Positions 1-9,199 of a DNA stretch of 64,000 nucleotides are shown in pieces; within the stretch, counting starts at the first letter, position 1; each line of letters starts with the position of its first letter. Made by a program: the position numbers and the translations under genes. Source of the stretch: Aquimarina sp. RZ0 (GTDB lineage Bacteria; Bacteroidota; Bacteroidia; Flavobacteriales; Flavobacteriaceae); the NCBI RefSeq assembly GCF_008370685.1, contig NZ_VTZU01000009.1, positions 62,001-126,000 of the forward strand. Reading direction: 5' to 3'. The notes under the pieces were generated by a model. That model did no database searches. It was not told the DNA's origin and worked only from the letters and a program-made list of their open reading frames with translations.

Positions 1-965
1 GCCAATCTTTGACTTTGTGTTCCTATATCCGTTGTCAATAGGTTTTTTGATTTATAGCCTGCAGATTCATTATCAACAGTAGTAAGGTCTTCTTCTATAT
101 CTGAAATTCTTTCATTGACAAACTTGGTCGTTTTTTTAGAAACTGTCTTTTTACGCTGAATATCATCCGCTTTATATTGTTCGATAAGTGTATTCAGAAT
201 ATCTCTTGCTTTTTCCTTAACCAAATCCTGAAAGGATATGTTTAAAACCGTAGATTGCTCTCCTACTTGTGATATACTTAACTTTCGATTATAGCTATCA
301 GCTAACCTTTCCAGCGGAACGATTTCTATTTTAATGATCTGACCTTTTCGATTCTCTAAATCATCTGTATTGGGAGTAATAATTATATCTCCAAATTCAG
401 TTTTTGTAGTTGCTCCAAATTTTGACGCAATAATTTCAGCATTATCATTTTTTTCATCTAGAATTGTATAACTTTCCTCAGAATCTATTCTTACTGGAAA
501 ACTGATTTTTCGTTTGTTAAAAATAGAATCATCAGAAACTAGATTAATACTTATGTTAGATTCTGGGTAATCTTCAACCTCTAATACCCTACCTTTTTTA
601 TAATACCTTACATTAAGCTCTAATTTTTTAATCACTTTAATCATCAAGTTTCTTGAACGTAATAACTCTATTTCATTTTCAAGCTTACTTTTTGATTTAT
701 TAAAAACCATTAAATCATTGAATGTAGACAGATCCGGTCCAGAGTTCGACTCATTACTATCATCAATTAAAATTTTTGATGTTACCTTATATTGTGGCGG
801 TGTATATCTAAGATAAATAAAAGCCAAGGATAAAGTAATCAATACACATATGGCATACCAATACCATTTTTTTAAATACCTAAGCAATGTATTTTTAAGT
901 GTATTATCAAAATTACCTAAAGTATTTTGATGATTCCTGATTTCAGATTTCAAATTAATTGACAT
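1..965 (-). CDS. Wzc/Wzz-like polysaccharide co-polymerase, 3' end outside window
   Basis: Only the first 321 residues are present; the reading frame is open to the window edge. The start ATG is at 963-965 on the minus strand. A cytoplasmic N-terminus of about 32 residues is followed by a membrane segment (about 33-52) and the start of a Wzz domain, including the PPQYKVTSKILIDD stretch just after the membrane. A long periplasmic region rich in charged residues follows, probably entering the coiled coil near the cut. The family controls chain length and, when a C-terminal tyrosine kinase domain is present, regulates assembly by phosphorylation; that part cannot be seen here. It lies 17 bp downstream of the Wza-like gene, a standard operon pairing. 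Confidence 0.85.
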   Translation of the reverse strand, partial: MSINLKSEIRNHQNTLGNFDNTLKNTLLRYLKKWYWYAICVLITLSLAFIYLRYTPPQYKVTSKILIDDSNESNSGPDLSTFNDLMVFNKSKSKLENEIELLRSRNLMIKVIKKLELNVRYYKKGRVLEVEDYPESNISINLVSDDSIFNKRKISFPVRIDSEESYTILDEKNDNAEIIASKFGATTKTEFGDIIITPNTDDLENRKGQIIKIEIVPLERLADSYNRKLSISQVGEQSTVLNISFQDLVKEKARDILNTLIEQYKADDIQRKKTVSKKTTKFVNERISDIEEDLTTVDNESAGYKSKNLLTTDIGTQSQRL

Positions 966-982
966 AAGGGATATACTCTAAA

Positions 983-1774
983 TTATCTAAGTAATAAATT
1001 TAAACCGGATAAAAGAACTGCTGTTAAACTAATAATAATACTGGCAGTTCTTCCATTATTATTCGAGCTTCTTATTTGTGATTTATTAGGTTGAACATAT
1101 ACCACATCGTTTTGCATCAGATAATATGCATCTGAAGCAAAAATGGATTTGGAAGTCATATCAACTATATAAGATTTCTTAACTCCATTACTTTCTCTAA
1201 CCACAATGACATCTTTTCTCTTACCTTTGATTCTCATATCACCTGCAAGACCTAACGCTTCAATCACAGTAATCTTTTGATTTGGTATTGTAAAGGTACC
1301 AGGTCTATTAACCTCTCCAAGAACAGTAACCTTAAAATTTTCTATTCTAATATTAACTATTGGATCTTTGACATAGATTCCTAATTTTTTTTTAAACAAA
1401 GCCTTTGCCTCCATGCTATTTAGGCCTTCAATTTTCATAGAGCCTAAAACTGGAAAATCTATATTACCATTGGCATCTATTAAATACGTAGGTGCATTAC
1501 GATTATTAGTATTTGCCGACCTATCACTCTGTAAACCATTCGTAGCATTAGGTATACCAATAAAAGGATTAAAAGGTGCTACCGCCTGCATATCCAAAGC
1601 GGATATAGAAACACTTACTACATCTCCTACTTGAAATAGCGGAACATACTTTTTTATTGCTAAATCTGTTCCAGATTCATTCAGATCCTGAAAATACAAA
1701 ACATCTTTGGGTGCTTTACAGGAAAAAAATAATAAGCATAAGAAAAAAGGAAATAACAGTCTGTAATTTTTCAT
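983..1774 (-). CDS. Wza-like polysaccharide export outer membrane lipoprotein
   Basis: 263 residues. The N-terminus is a lipoprotein signal with a lipobox ending in Cys19 (LLFFSC). Residues of about 45-140 form a Poly_export domain containing a conserved LIDANGNIDFPVLG block, followed by an SLBB-type domain (about 147-230, VTVLGEVNRPGTF). A hydrophobic segment near the C-terminus (about 245-262) would be the outer-membrane or anchoring helix typical of the short Bacteroidota versions. It should form the outer-membrane channel that works with the adjacent Wzc-like protein. The order Wza then Wzc at the 3' end of the cluster is normal for Flavobacteriaceae. Identification is firm at family level. 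Confidence 0.92.
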   Translation of the reverse strand: MKNYRLLFPFFLCLLFFSCKAPKDVLYFQDLNESGTDLAIKKYVPLFQVGDVVSVSISALDMQAVAPFNPFIGIPNATNGLQSDRSANTNNRNAPTYLIDANGNIDFPVLGSMKIEGLNSMEAKALFKKKLGIYVKDPIVNIRIENFKVTVLGEVNRPGTFTIPNQKITVIEALGLAGDMRIKGKRKDVIVVRESNGVKKSYIVDMTSKSIFASDAYYLMQNDVVYVQPNKSQIRSSNNNGRTASIIISLTAVLLSGLNLLLR

Positions 1775-1958
1775 ATCAAAATATAATGTTCTTAAATGGG
1801 GTTTATCCAGTTTTATAATTAGAGAAATATAGTCCTATACTTTCTTTGATCAATAAATTAAATGATATAGTTTATTCTTTATTAAGAATTTTTTTAGGCA
1901 TTGAAACCCAATACAAATAAATAAAAATATCTGTATTAATCTATCAAATTATCAATTT

Positions 1959-3914
1959 TTAAACTAAAAAAGTACGCTTTCGATTGTGTGAAGGATTTTT
2001 ATCTGGTGCTTTATAATTATCAACTCTCTTCTTATCAATACTTTCGAAAGTTGAATTTTTGGAAATAAATTCTGGCACTATTTCTTTTAACTTACTAACT
2101 ATGAGATTATCTTGGTTTAACAAATTCATAATACATAAATCATCAATTTTGTCAAGTACCAATGAGCAGTCTCCTTCATCATGCTTACTAATCATAATTT
2201 TTTTATGATACGTTGGTAATGTATTTTCGGTGTCTGCCAATAACTCTTCGTATAACTTCTCTCCTGGTCTTAGTCCGGATATTTCAATATCAATATCATT
2301 AGGGTAATTTAAACCTGATAGTCGAATCATCTTTTTAGCCAAGTCAAATATTTTTACAGACTCTCCCATATCAAATATAAATATTTCGCCTCCATTACCC
2401 ATAGTCCCTGCTTCAATTACTAATTGAGATGCTTCCGGTATTGTCATAAAGAAGCGTGTTACATCTTTATGTGTAACCGTTAATGGTCCTCCTTTTTCTA
2501 TTTGTTTCTTAAATAAAGGAATAACAGAACCATTAGAACCTAATACATTTCCGAACCGCGTGGTTATAAACTTAGTTTTACTTCGATTATGCAGGCATTT
2601 AATATACATTTCAGCTACTCTTTTTGTAGCACCCATTACATTCGTAGGATTCACAGCCTTATCCGTAGATACAAAAACAAATTTATCAACATTAAATTCA
2701 CTTGACAAATCTGCCAGCTTCCTTGTTCCCAGAACATTTATCTTAATAGCTTCACAAGGATTATTCTCCATTAATGGCACGTGCTTATATGCTGCTGCAT
2801 GAAATACCATATTGGGTCTGAATTTTTCAAAAATAGTCTCTATCCGCTGATGATCTCTTATATCAGCTACTATTGGAGTAAAATTATCTACACCTTTACT
2901 CAATAATTCTTGTTGTAAATCATATAGAGGAGACTCTGCCTGATCAACGAGTACTAAATGCTTATAAGCATATAAAGAAGCTTGTCTAACGATTTCACTT
3001 CCAATAGAACCTGCCGCGCCAGTAATCATTATTACTTTGCCTTCAAGTTCTTTCTTTATATTTTGATTCTCTAACGCAATAGGAGCTCTATCTAATAAAT
3101 CCTCTATTTGTATTGGTTTAATCTGGGAAACATTTAATTTACCATCAATCCAGTCATTTACAGCAGGTATAATCTTAACCTTTACTGATAACTTAAGCAG
3201 TTTATCCGAAATATCGGATAATCTCTTTTTATCTATATGAGGAATAGATACAATAATTTCGTTTACATTATTCTTGCTCACAAAACTCTGATCTATCAGC
3301 TTAGAACCAAAGACTCTTATCCCATTAATTGTTTTTCCTATTTTCTGAGGGTTATCATCAACAAATCCTACAACTGTTACGGACTTATGAGAATCATTAG
3401 TCACAGCAGCCAGTGTTATCAAACCTGAATCACCAGCTCCATATATCAAAATTCTGGAAGAATCTCCAAGTTTTGATTTTATATAATGATAGCAATACTT
3501 AAATAATAAACGACTTGTTGTAAGCGTAATAATATTCAAAAGATAGTGAATGCATATGATGGATACGGGAATATTGAGAAGTTCAGGTATTAAAGATAAT
3601 CTACTAGAAACCATTAATGCTCCACTCAATGCTATCAATACTGTTACAGCAAGAAATAGATTATAGGCATCTCTCATGCCTGTATGCCTTACAACACCTT
3701 TATAGGAACCTATTAGTAAAAAACTAATCCCAGAAAGCGCGACTACTACAGGTAATTGATATACTAAACTAATGGTATCAAAATCTAAAGTGATCCCAAA
3801 TCTAATTACATACGCTAAAAAGAAATTAAAAATAGTGATTGCTACATCAATACCTAAAACAAGCCACTTAGACGCATGTTTATGAGAATTATTAATTATA
3901 TAGTCTTTAATCAT
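1959..3914 (-). CDS. Membrane-bound UDP-GlcNAc 4,6-dehydratase (PglF/WbpM/CapD family)
   Basis: 651 residues, the full length of the membrane-bound family. Four hydrophobic helices fill roughly residues 15-135. A first Rossmann-like domain begins at about 154 (ILIYGAGDSG) and the catalytic SDR domain has GAAGSIG at 299-305. The signature STDKAVNPTNVMGATKR spans 416-432: Met427 stands where ordinary SDRs have the catalytic Tyr, with Lys431 kept, as is known for the 4,6-dehydratases. The product would be a UDP-4-keto-6-deoxy-HexNAc, which the next gene could aminate. Its start overlaps the end of the aminotransferase gene by 4 bp, so the two are probably translationally coupled. Confidence 0.9.
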   Translation of the reverse strand: MIKDYIINNSHKHASKWLVLGIDVAITIFNFFLAYVIRFGITLDFDTISLVYQLPVVVALSGISFLLIGSYKGVVRHTGMRDAYNLFLAVTVLIALSGALMVSSRLSLIPELLNIPVSIICIHYLLNIITLTTSRLLFKYCYHYIKSKLGDSSRILIYGAGDSGLITLAAVTNDSHKSVTVVGFVDDNPQKIGKTINGIRVFGSKLIDQSFVSKNNVNEIIVSIPHIDKKRLSDISDKLLKLSVKVKIIPAVNDWIDGKLNVSQIKPIQIEDLLDRAPIALENQNIKKELEGKVIMITGAAGSIGSEIVRQASLYAYKHLVLVDQAESPLYDLQQELLSKGVDNFTPIVADIRDHQRIETIFEKFRPNMVFHAAAYKHVPLMENNPCEAIKINVLGTRKLADLSSEFNVDKFVFVSTDKAVNPTNVMGATKRVAEMYIKCLHNRSKTKFITTRFGNVLGSNGSVIPLFKKQIEKGGPLTVTHKDVTRFFMTIPEASQLVIEAGTMGNGGEIFIFDMGESVKIFDLAKKMIRLSGLNYPNDIDIEISGLRPGEKLYEELLADTENTLPTYHKKIMISKHDEGDCSLVLDKIDDLCIMNLLNQDNLIVSKLKEIVPEFISKNSTFESIDKKRVDNYKAPDKNPSHNRKRTFLV

Positions 3915-5044
3915 CTCAATATGTTTTTAATTACTGATGTTATTCTAAACAAATCATCTTCTTCAAGATTGGAGCCGCTTGGTAAGCAGAGTCCTCTATC
4001 AAATAAATCGTCAGAAATTCCATTGAGATACGCATCACATTCTTCAAAAACTGGCTGAAGATGCATGGGCTTCCATAAAGGTCGAGATTCTATATTTTCT
4101 TTAGCAAGAGCTAATCGTATACTCTCTTTCAATTCATTAGAGCTTGTCTCTATACAAGTAAGCCACCTGTTAGAATAAAAGCCTGAGGGTTCTTCTAAAA
4201 ATTTAATTTCAGAAAAATCACCTAAATTATTTTTATAAAAGTTAAAATTACTACGTCTTTTGTCAACATGAGCATCCAAAACTTCCATTTGTCCTCTTCC
4301 TATCCCTGCAAGAATATTACTCATTCTATAATTGTGACCAATTTCAGAATGTTCATAATGCGGAGCATTATCTCTTGCCTGAGTAGCCAGAAAGATTGCT
4401 TTGTCCCTAAATTCTTTCGTTTTGGATAGTAATGCTCCTCCTCCAGAGGTAGTAATTATTTTATTTCCATTAAAAGATAAAATAGCGATATCTCCAAAAG
4501 TCCCACACTTTACTTTGTGATAGGAACTACCCAGAGCTTCGGCACTATCTTCTAAAACAGGAATATCATATTCTGAAGCTATTTTATGAATCGCGTCTAC
4601 ATTATATGGCATACCATATAAATGAACCGCTACTATTGCTTTTGGTTTCTTTCCTTTAGAAATTCTATCCTTTATGGCAATCTCTAGTTGTTCTGGACAC
4701 AAATTCCAAGTCTGAGACTCGCTATCAATAAAGACAGGCTTTGCTCCCAAATATACTATGGGATTTGCAGAAGCTGAAAATGTCATGCTCTGACATAATA
4801 CTTCATCGTCTCTTGTTACGCCTAATAACTGTAATCCCAGATGTAATGATGCAGTACCCGAGCTAAGTGCTCCTGCATGAATATCACTATCCAGATAGTT
4901 CTCAAGATCTTTTTCGAAACCATCAACATTCGGACCTAAAGGTGCAACCCAATTAGTATCAAATGCTTTTTTAACATATTCCTGTTCAGTCCCACCCATA
5001 TGCGGAGACGACAGCCATATCCTTTTGGACTCTATTGCATTCAT
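3911..5044 (-). CDS. DegT/DnrJ/EryC1/StrS aminotransferase (PglE-like)
   Basis: About 377 residues from the ATG at 5044. A longer frame opens at a GTG (5080), but the family N-terminus (RIWLSSPHMGG) fits the ATG. PLP-binding features are visible: LEDSAEALGS before the cofactor site and FNGNKIITTSGGG with the Schiff-base Lys at about residue 195. The reaction is glutamate-dependent amination of the 4-keto nucleotide sugar made by the overlapping dehydratase gene. With the PglD-like domain encoded at 9.2-10.9 kb this gives a complete route to a UDP-di-N-acetyl-bacillosamine-type sugar. It is the first minus-strand gene after the 5.1-5.7 kb divergent intergenic region, so its promoter should lie there. 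Confidence 0.9.
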   Translation of the reverse strand: MNAIESKRIWLSSPHMGGTEQEYVKKAFDTNWVAPLGPNVDGFEKDLENYLDSDIHAGALSSGTASLHLGLQLLGVTRDDEVLCQSMTFSASANPIVYLGAKPVFIDSESQTWNLCPEQLEIAIKDRISKGKKPKAIVAVHLYGMPYNVDAIHKIASEYDIPVLEDSAEALGSSYHKVKCGTFGDIAILSFNGNKIITTSGGGALLSKTKEFRDKAIFLATQARDNAPHYEHSEIGHNYRMSNILAGIGRGQMEVLDAHVDKRRSNFNFYKNNLGDFSEIKFLEEPSGFYSNRWLTCIETSSNELKESIRLALAKENIESRPLWKPMHLQPVFEECDAYLNGISDDLFDRGLCLPSGSNLEEDDLFRITSVIKNILR

Positions 5045-5745
5045 ATTTTTCCCAATTAATAATGAACAATATTTTAACACCCATCATTATAACACAAAGT
5101 TATAATCACAGATATTTTTCATGGCAATTAAAAAAAAATTTGAGGAAGAAGGGGGTAGCACTTCCAAAACTTAAAAAATTTACTCTTACTTGTTTTAACC
5201 ACTGCTAAAATAGTTCAGTTAATTTTAATATCTATCTAATTTTTCATTTTTTAGATAGAATACTTAAAAAATGCGTTTAACAGCATAAGTGATTTAAAAA
5301 TAATGCTCAAACGAGAGAATTCCCGTAAGAAAAATACTATGAATTAAGTTTTAAAAACACTTATAAAAACAGATAAAATGACTGTTTTATCTAATAACCT
5401 ACATCTAAAATGTATTTTTTGCATTTTTTAACCAACTATTATTAAAGATTTATTCGGTGTTATCTTACTATCAATAGTTTTTAATTATACTGCAATGATA
5501 GCTGTTAAAACCATAATTATAACCAGTTAATTGCCTGTTTATTCATAGGTTTTTTCCCCCTGTGTGAGTAGTAAAAAAATGGTTTATAACTATATATAAG
5601 CTAACAAAAATGAAAAAAACAAAATAATTCTTGATTTATTAAATTAATTAAACAAAATTTGCCGAACTTATAAACATTAGTTTTTTTACTACCTGTTTTA
5701 TAGTAACTACCCCCCCCTTGGATTTTATATTTTTAATGACAGCAT
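5045..5745. promoter_or_regulatory. Divergent intergenic region with facing C-tract motifs
   Basis: About 700 bp of AT-rich DNA between the minus-strand aminotransferase and the plus-strand MBOAT gene, with no credible ORF. Two similar motifs point toward the two genes: AGTGCTACCCCC on the minus strand (5151-5162) and AGTAACTACCCCC on the plus strand (5702-5714). A further C5 tract is at 5556-5560. A 12-bp perfect inverted repeat, GTAGTAAAAAAA (5568-5579) and TTTTTTTACTAC (5681-5692), lies between them. A regulatory role is inferred from position only; no experimentally defined motif is being matched. Confidence 0.45.
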
Positions 5746-7197
5746 ATGTTATTTAATTCTTTAGATTTTTTTATATTTCTACCAATAACTTTTATATTAT
5801 ATTGGTGCCTATTCAATAAACAATTAAAGTTACAAAACACCTTTGTTTTAGGCGCTAGTTACTTATTTTATGGAATGTGGGATTGGCGTTTCTTGTTTCT
5901 TATCTTTGCCAGTACCGTTGTTGACTTTTTTGTTGGACAATCAATCCATAATAGCAAATCGGATAGAAGTAGAAAAAACTGGTTATGGATAAGTGTTATT
6001 TTTAATCTAGGGCTTTTAGGCTTTTTTAAATACTTTAATTTCTTTATCGATTCATGGATTGATTTTACTGAGCTGCTTGGATATACATCACACAGTACCT
6101 GGACATTACAAATTATTTTGCCTGTTGGGATTTCTTTTTATACTTTTCAAACCATGTCTTATTCTCTAGACATTTACTACAAGAGATTAAAACCAACCAG
6201 AGATTTTATTGCATTTGCTACTTTTGTAAGTTTTTTCCCTCAATTAGTGGCCGGTCCAATTGAAAGGGCTTCTAATTTATTATCACAAATAGATGCTAAA
6301 AGGACTTTTAACTATAAACAATGTACTGAAGGTGTAAAACTGATTGTTTGGGGTTTATTCAAAAAAGTAGTTATTGCAGACGCCATTGCTCCAATTGTAG
6401 ATGATATCTTTGCAAACTATGGCTCCTACCCTGCCTCTACACTTATTTTAGGTGTTTGTCTATTCAGTTTTCAGGTGTATGGAGATTTTAGCGGATACTC
6501 TGACATTGCTATTGGAACTTCCAAACTTTTTGGGATTGAACTTATGTCTAATTTCAAGTTTCCAAATTTTGCAAGAAATGTTGCTGAATATTGGCAACGA
6601 TGGCATGTATCATTATCTACCTGGTTCAGGCATTATCTATACATCCCGCTAGGAGGAAGTAGAGTAAGCAAACTCAAAGCTGTGCGTAACATTGCAATTA
6701 TCTTTCTTGTTAGTGGATTTTGGCATGGTGCAAACTGGACGTTTATAATTTGGGGGTTAATACACGCTATATTATATATACCTGTCTTTTTGATGGGTAG
6801 AAATCGTATTTATATGAATACTGTCGTTGCCGAAAATTCCTGGTTCCCTTCTATAAAAGAAATCCTTCAAATGTTATCAACCTTTTTGCTTGTAACATTT
6901 TCAAGAGTGTTTTTTAGATCAGAATCTATAACCGATGCCTTAGGATTCCTGAAACAACTAGTTGCTGATTTTAGATTCGAAATCTATGAACATCCATTAG
7001 GCTATAGAATGATTGATTATTTTATACTACTGGCTATATTTACTTTATACGAATTTAGGATTAGAAGAGATGAACGAGCTCCGTTTAAATTTAAATCCAA
7101 ACTTGTACGGTTTTTGGTGTATACCGTAGTAATTTTAGCAATGCTGCTATTCTACGATGATCTTGTTGACAGATCGTTTATTTATTTTCAGTTTTAA
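5746..7197 (+). CDS. MBOAT-family O-acyltransferase (AlgI-like), copy 1
   Basis: 483 residues, many membrane helices, and the MBOAT signature GFWHGANWTFIIWG with the presumed catalytic His near residue 327. The opening MLFNSLDFFIFLPI and the ending FIYFQF are the same as in the other two MBOATs of this cluster, so the start is secure. AlgI-type proteins move an acyl group, usually acetyl, across the inner membrane for transfer to polysaccharide. It is followed after 15 bp by an SGNH-type partner. It most resembles the MBOAT at 22605-24050 (both have VVA...FPSIK/FPTIK segments), so this plus-strand pair probably arose by duplication of that pair. Confidence 0.92.
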   Translation: MLFNSLDFFIFLPITFILYWCLFNKQLKLQNTFVLGASYLFYGMWDWRFLFLIFASTVVDFFVGQSIHNSKSDRSRKNWLWISVIFNLGLLGFFKYFNFFIDSWIDFTELLGYTSHSTWTLQIILPVGISFYTFQTMSYSLDIYYKRLKPTRDFIAFATFVSFFPQLVAGPIERASNLLSQIDAKRTFNYKQCTEGVKLIVWGLFKKVVIADAIAPIVDDIFANYGSYPASTLILGVCLFSFQVYGDFSGYSDIAIGTSKLFGIELMSNFKFPNFARNVAEYWQRWHVSLSTWFRHYLYIPLGGSRVSKLKAVRNIAIIFLVSGFWHGANWTFIIWGLIHAILYIPVFLMGRNRIYMNTVVAENSWFPSIKEILQMLSTFLLVTFSRVFFRSESITDALGFLKQLVADFRFEIYEHPLGYRMIDYFILLAIFTLYEFRIRRDERAPFKFKSKLVRFLVYTVVILAMLLFYDDLVDRSFIYFQF

Positions 7198-7212
7198 TTA
7201 ATAGTATTGATT

Positions 7213-8187
7213 ATGAAAAAGTTGATTTTAAAAAGTATGCTTTATATGTTTCTGATACTTATATTATTAGAACTACTTGTTAGAGTTTTTCACTTAGGAA
7301 AAGACACTCCTAGTAGGTTTTTAGATGAATATCAGGTAGAGAAATGGGTTCCTAATCAACAAGGTATTTCTGTAACAGGTAATCGCAGGCAGAATTTTTC
7401 TAAATATTATATAAACAAATCAGGATATAATTCTTATCGAGAGTTTACACCCACAAAAGATAAAATTGAAATCGCTATCGTAGGAGATTCTTATATACAA
7501 GGATTTCATCAAGATTATCATAATTCTATTGGAAAAAAAATAGAAAAAATTATCCCAGAAGTCGAAGTATATGAATACGGATATGCCGGCTATGATTTTG
7601 CTGATCAATTACATCTTATTTACTCTTATAAAAAACAATTTGAGCTTATTGACCACGTTATATTAGGTATAAAATTTTCGAATGATCTCACACGTGGTGA
7701 ATATAAAGTAATACAAGAAAGACTGCAATTAGAGTCTTCAATGAATAGATTACTTAGAAAAAGTAAATTATTGGTATACTGCAAAAGTATTGGCATTCTA
7801 GATCCTCCAAAACAATTAGTACGCAGAGTTCTTAGTATTTTAAAACCTGCAAAAGCTCCTAGTGCTAAAAATAAGAAAGAAGATCAGAAGCAAAAAATAG
7901 AAAAGGATAATAAGAACCTGGAAAACTTTAAGAGTCTAATAAACAAATACGGATACAATAAAAAGCGCAATGTTCTTTTACTAGACACACGAATAACTAG
8001 TCCATTATTTATGGATTATCTCAAAAAAAATGGTTTTAAATACATTGATTTTTCTCAAAAATTTGAAAATTCTAAAAAGGCCACCACTTTGGTCTATGAT
8101 AGACACTGGAATAATCGAGGAAGAGATCTAATCGCCAAAGCGATTTCAGAATACCTTACCCCCTATATTTCGGAAAAAAGTCACTAG
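7213..8187 (+). CDS. Membrane-anchored SGNH-like protein, partner of MBOAT copy 1
   Basis: 324 residues from the ATG at 7213; a TTG two codons earlier is less likely. One N-terminal membrane segment (about 8-27) places the rest in the periplasm. Block I is IVGDSYIQGF with GDS at 91-93, and the C-terminal Asp/His block is YDRHW at 295-299. AlgJ/AlgX-type proteins with this arrangement complete O-acetylation begun by an MBOAT. A Lys/Glu-rich stretch lies near residues 215-240. Its last 32 bp overlap the convergent FemAB-like gene. It shares the post-membrane DTPSRFLDE/DIPERYIDE-type segment with the protein encoded at 21666-22598. Confidence 0.82.
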   Translation: MKKLILKSMLYMFLILILLELLVRVFHLGKDTPSRFLDEYQVEKWVPNQQGISVTGNRRQNFSKYYINKSGYNSYREFTPTKDKIEIAIVGDSYIQGFHQDYHNSIGKKIEKIIPEVEVYEYGYAGYDFADQLHLIYSYKKQFELIDHVILGIKFSNDLTRGEYKVIQERLQLESSMNRLLRKSKLLVYCKSIGILDPPKQLVRRVLSILKPAKAPSAKNKKEDQKQKIEKDNKNLENFKSLINKYGYNKKRNVLLLDTRITSPLFMDYLKKNGFKYIDFSQKFENSKKATTLVYDRHWNNRGRDLIAKAISEYLTPYISEKSH

Positions 8188-9199
8188 ACATAGTCGGAGC
8201 ATATTGGTTCGTTAATTTATCATAAATTTCCTGATTCACTATAAATTTCCAAATTTTAAAATCTTTAGAATCTTTAGAAAAAGAAGCTTTAAATTTAAAC
8301 AGAGAATCTTCTTGGTTTCCCAGGCCTCCACCAAGATTAAAACACGTATAATTTTCCTGAGTTCCTCTTATTCTCATTTCATCAATTAAAAGACGAATTG
8401 GTGTTAAATATAGGTAATCATTTCTTGTGCCTGATATATGGTATTGAATAATTTTATTGGTTTTTACCATCATCGCAGCAGAAATAATCTTATTAGTTTC
8501 GTTGTGTATTGCAAATAACACATCGGTATTAATCTCTTTACTATTTATAAAACTATTGAAGTAATTCTCTGGAAAATAATAGGATTCTTTTGCATTAACC
8601 CTATCCATATTTTCATAATATAACTCTTTAAAGATAATAATATCGTCTTCAGACTCAATATTTCGCACTGTGCATTGTTTTCGAGCTTTATTAATATACC
8701 TTTTGGTAGTTTTAGAAAAAAAACTTCTCTGTATATCTAAATCTCTAGTCAAATTAATATTGACAATCTTACTTAATGTTTTTATTTCGCCCAGACCACC
8801 AAGTATTACCTCTTGATGTTGTATATATGGATTTAACCGGGTAAAAACTGATACTATCTTATTTTCTTTAAAAAACGCTTCCAATTGCTTTTTAAAATCA
8901 TCAGCATCAAAAGATTCATCTATATTTTTTGACAAAGGTCCTGCATATCCATACACAGAAGTTATATCGAAGTAATCCGTATCAAATATTTTTCTCATCA
9001 AAAGTGGCAAACCAATAATCTTATTTTCATATTCATATTTAATAAGAATTGGTTTTTCATCATCCGATTTGGACAATTGATGATAATCAAATGTATGATA
9101 GAAGTCATGTCCATCAACTTTTTCCAAAAGTTGATTCCAGTTTTCTTGATCTTCAATAACTTCGATAGTTGAAGGCATAAAATGTATATATTTATTCAT
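8156..9199 (-). CDS. FemAB-like (GNAT fold) acyl/aminoacyl transferase
   Basis: 347 residues. The C-terminal half carries the FemAB/BioF2-like signature: ISAAMMVKTNKIIQYHISG, then CFNLGGGLGNQEDSLFKFK. Characterised FemX/FemAB enzymes add amino acids from aminoacyl-tRNA to cell-wall precursors; relatives in polysaccharide clusters are mostly uncharacterised. It overlaps by 8 bp the gene for a protein whose C-terminal half is a visible paralogue of it, down to the terminal FFPKYR / YFPLYR. An amino-sugar acceptor is suggested by the neighbouring aminotransferase and acetyltransferase, but this is inference. The 3' end overlaps the opposing SGNH gene by 32 bp. Confidence 0.8.
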   Translation of the reverse strand: MNKYIHFMPSTIEVIEDQENWNQLLEKVDGHDFYHTFDYHQLSKSDDEKPILIKYEYENKIIGLPLLMRKIFDTDYFDITSVYGYAGPLSKNIDESFDADDFKKQLEAFFKENKIVSVFTRLNPYIQHQEVILGGLGEIKTLSKIVNINLTRDLDIQRSFFSKTTKRYINKARKQCTVRNIESEDDIIIFKELYYENMDRVNAKESYYFPENYFNSFINSKEINTDVLFAIHNETNKIISAAMMVKTNKIIQYHISGTRNDYLYLTPIRLLIDEMRIRGTQENYTCFNLGGGLGNQEDSLFKFKASFSKDSKDFKIWKFIVNQEIYDKLTNQYAPTMSSDFFPKYRG

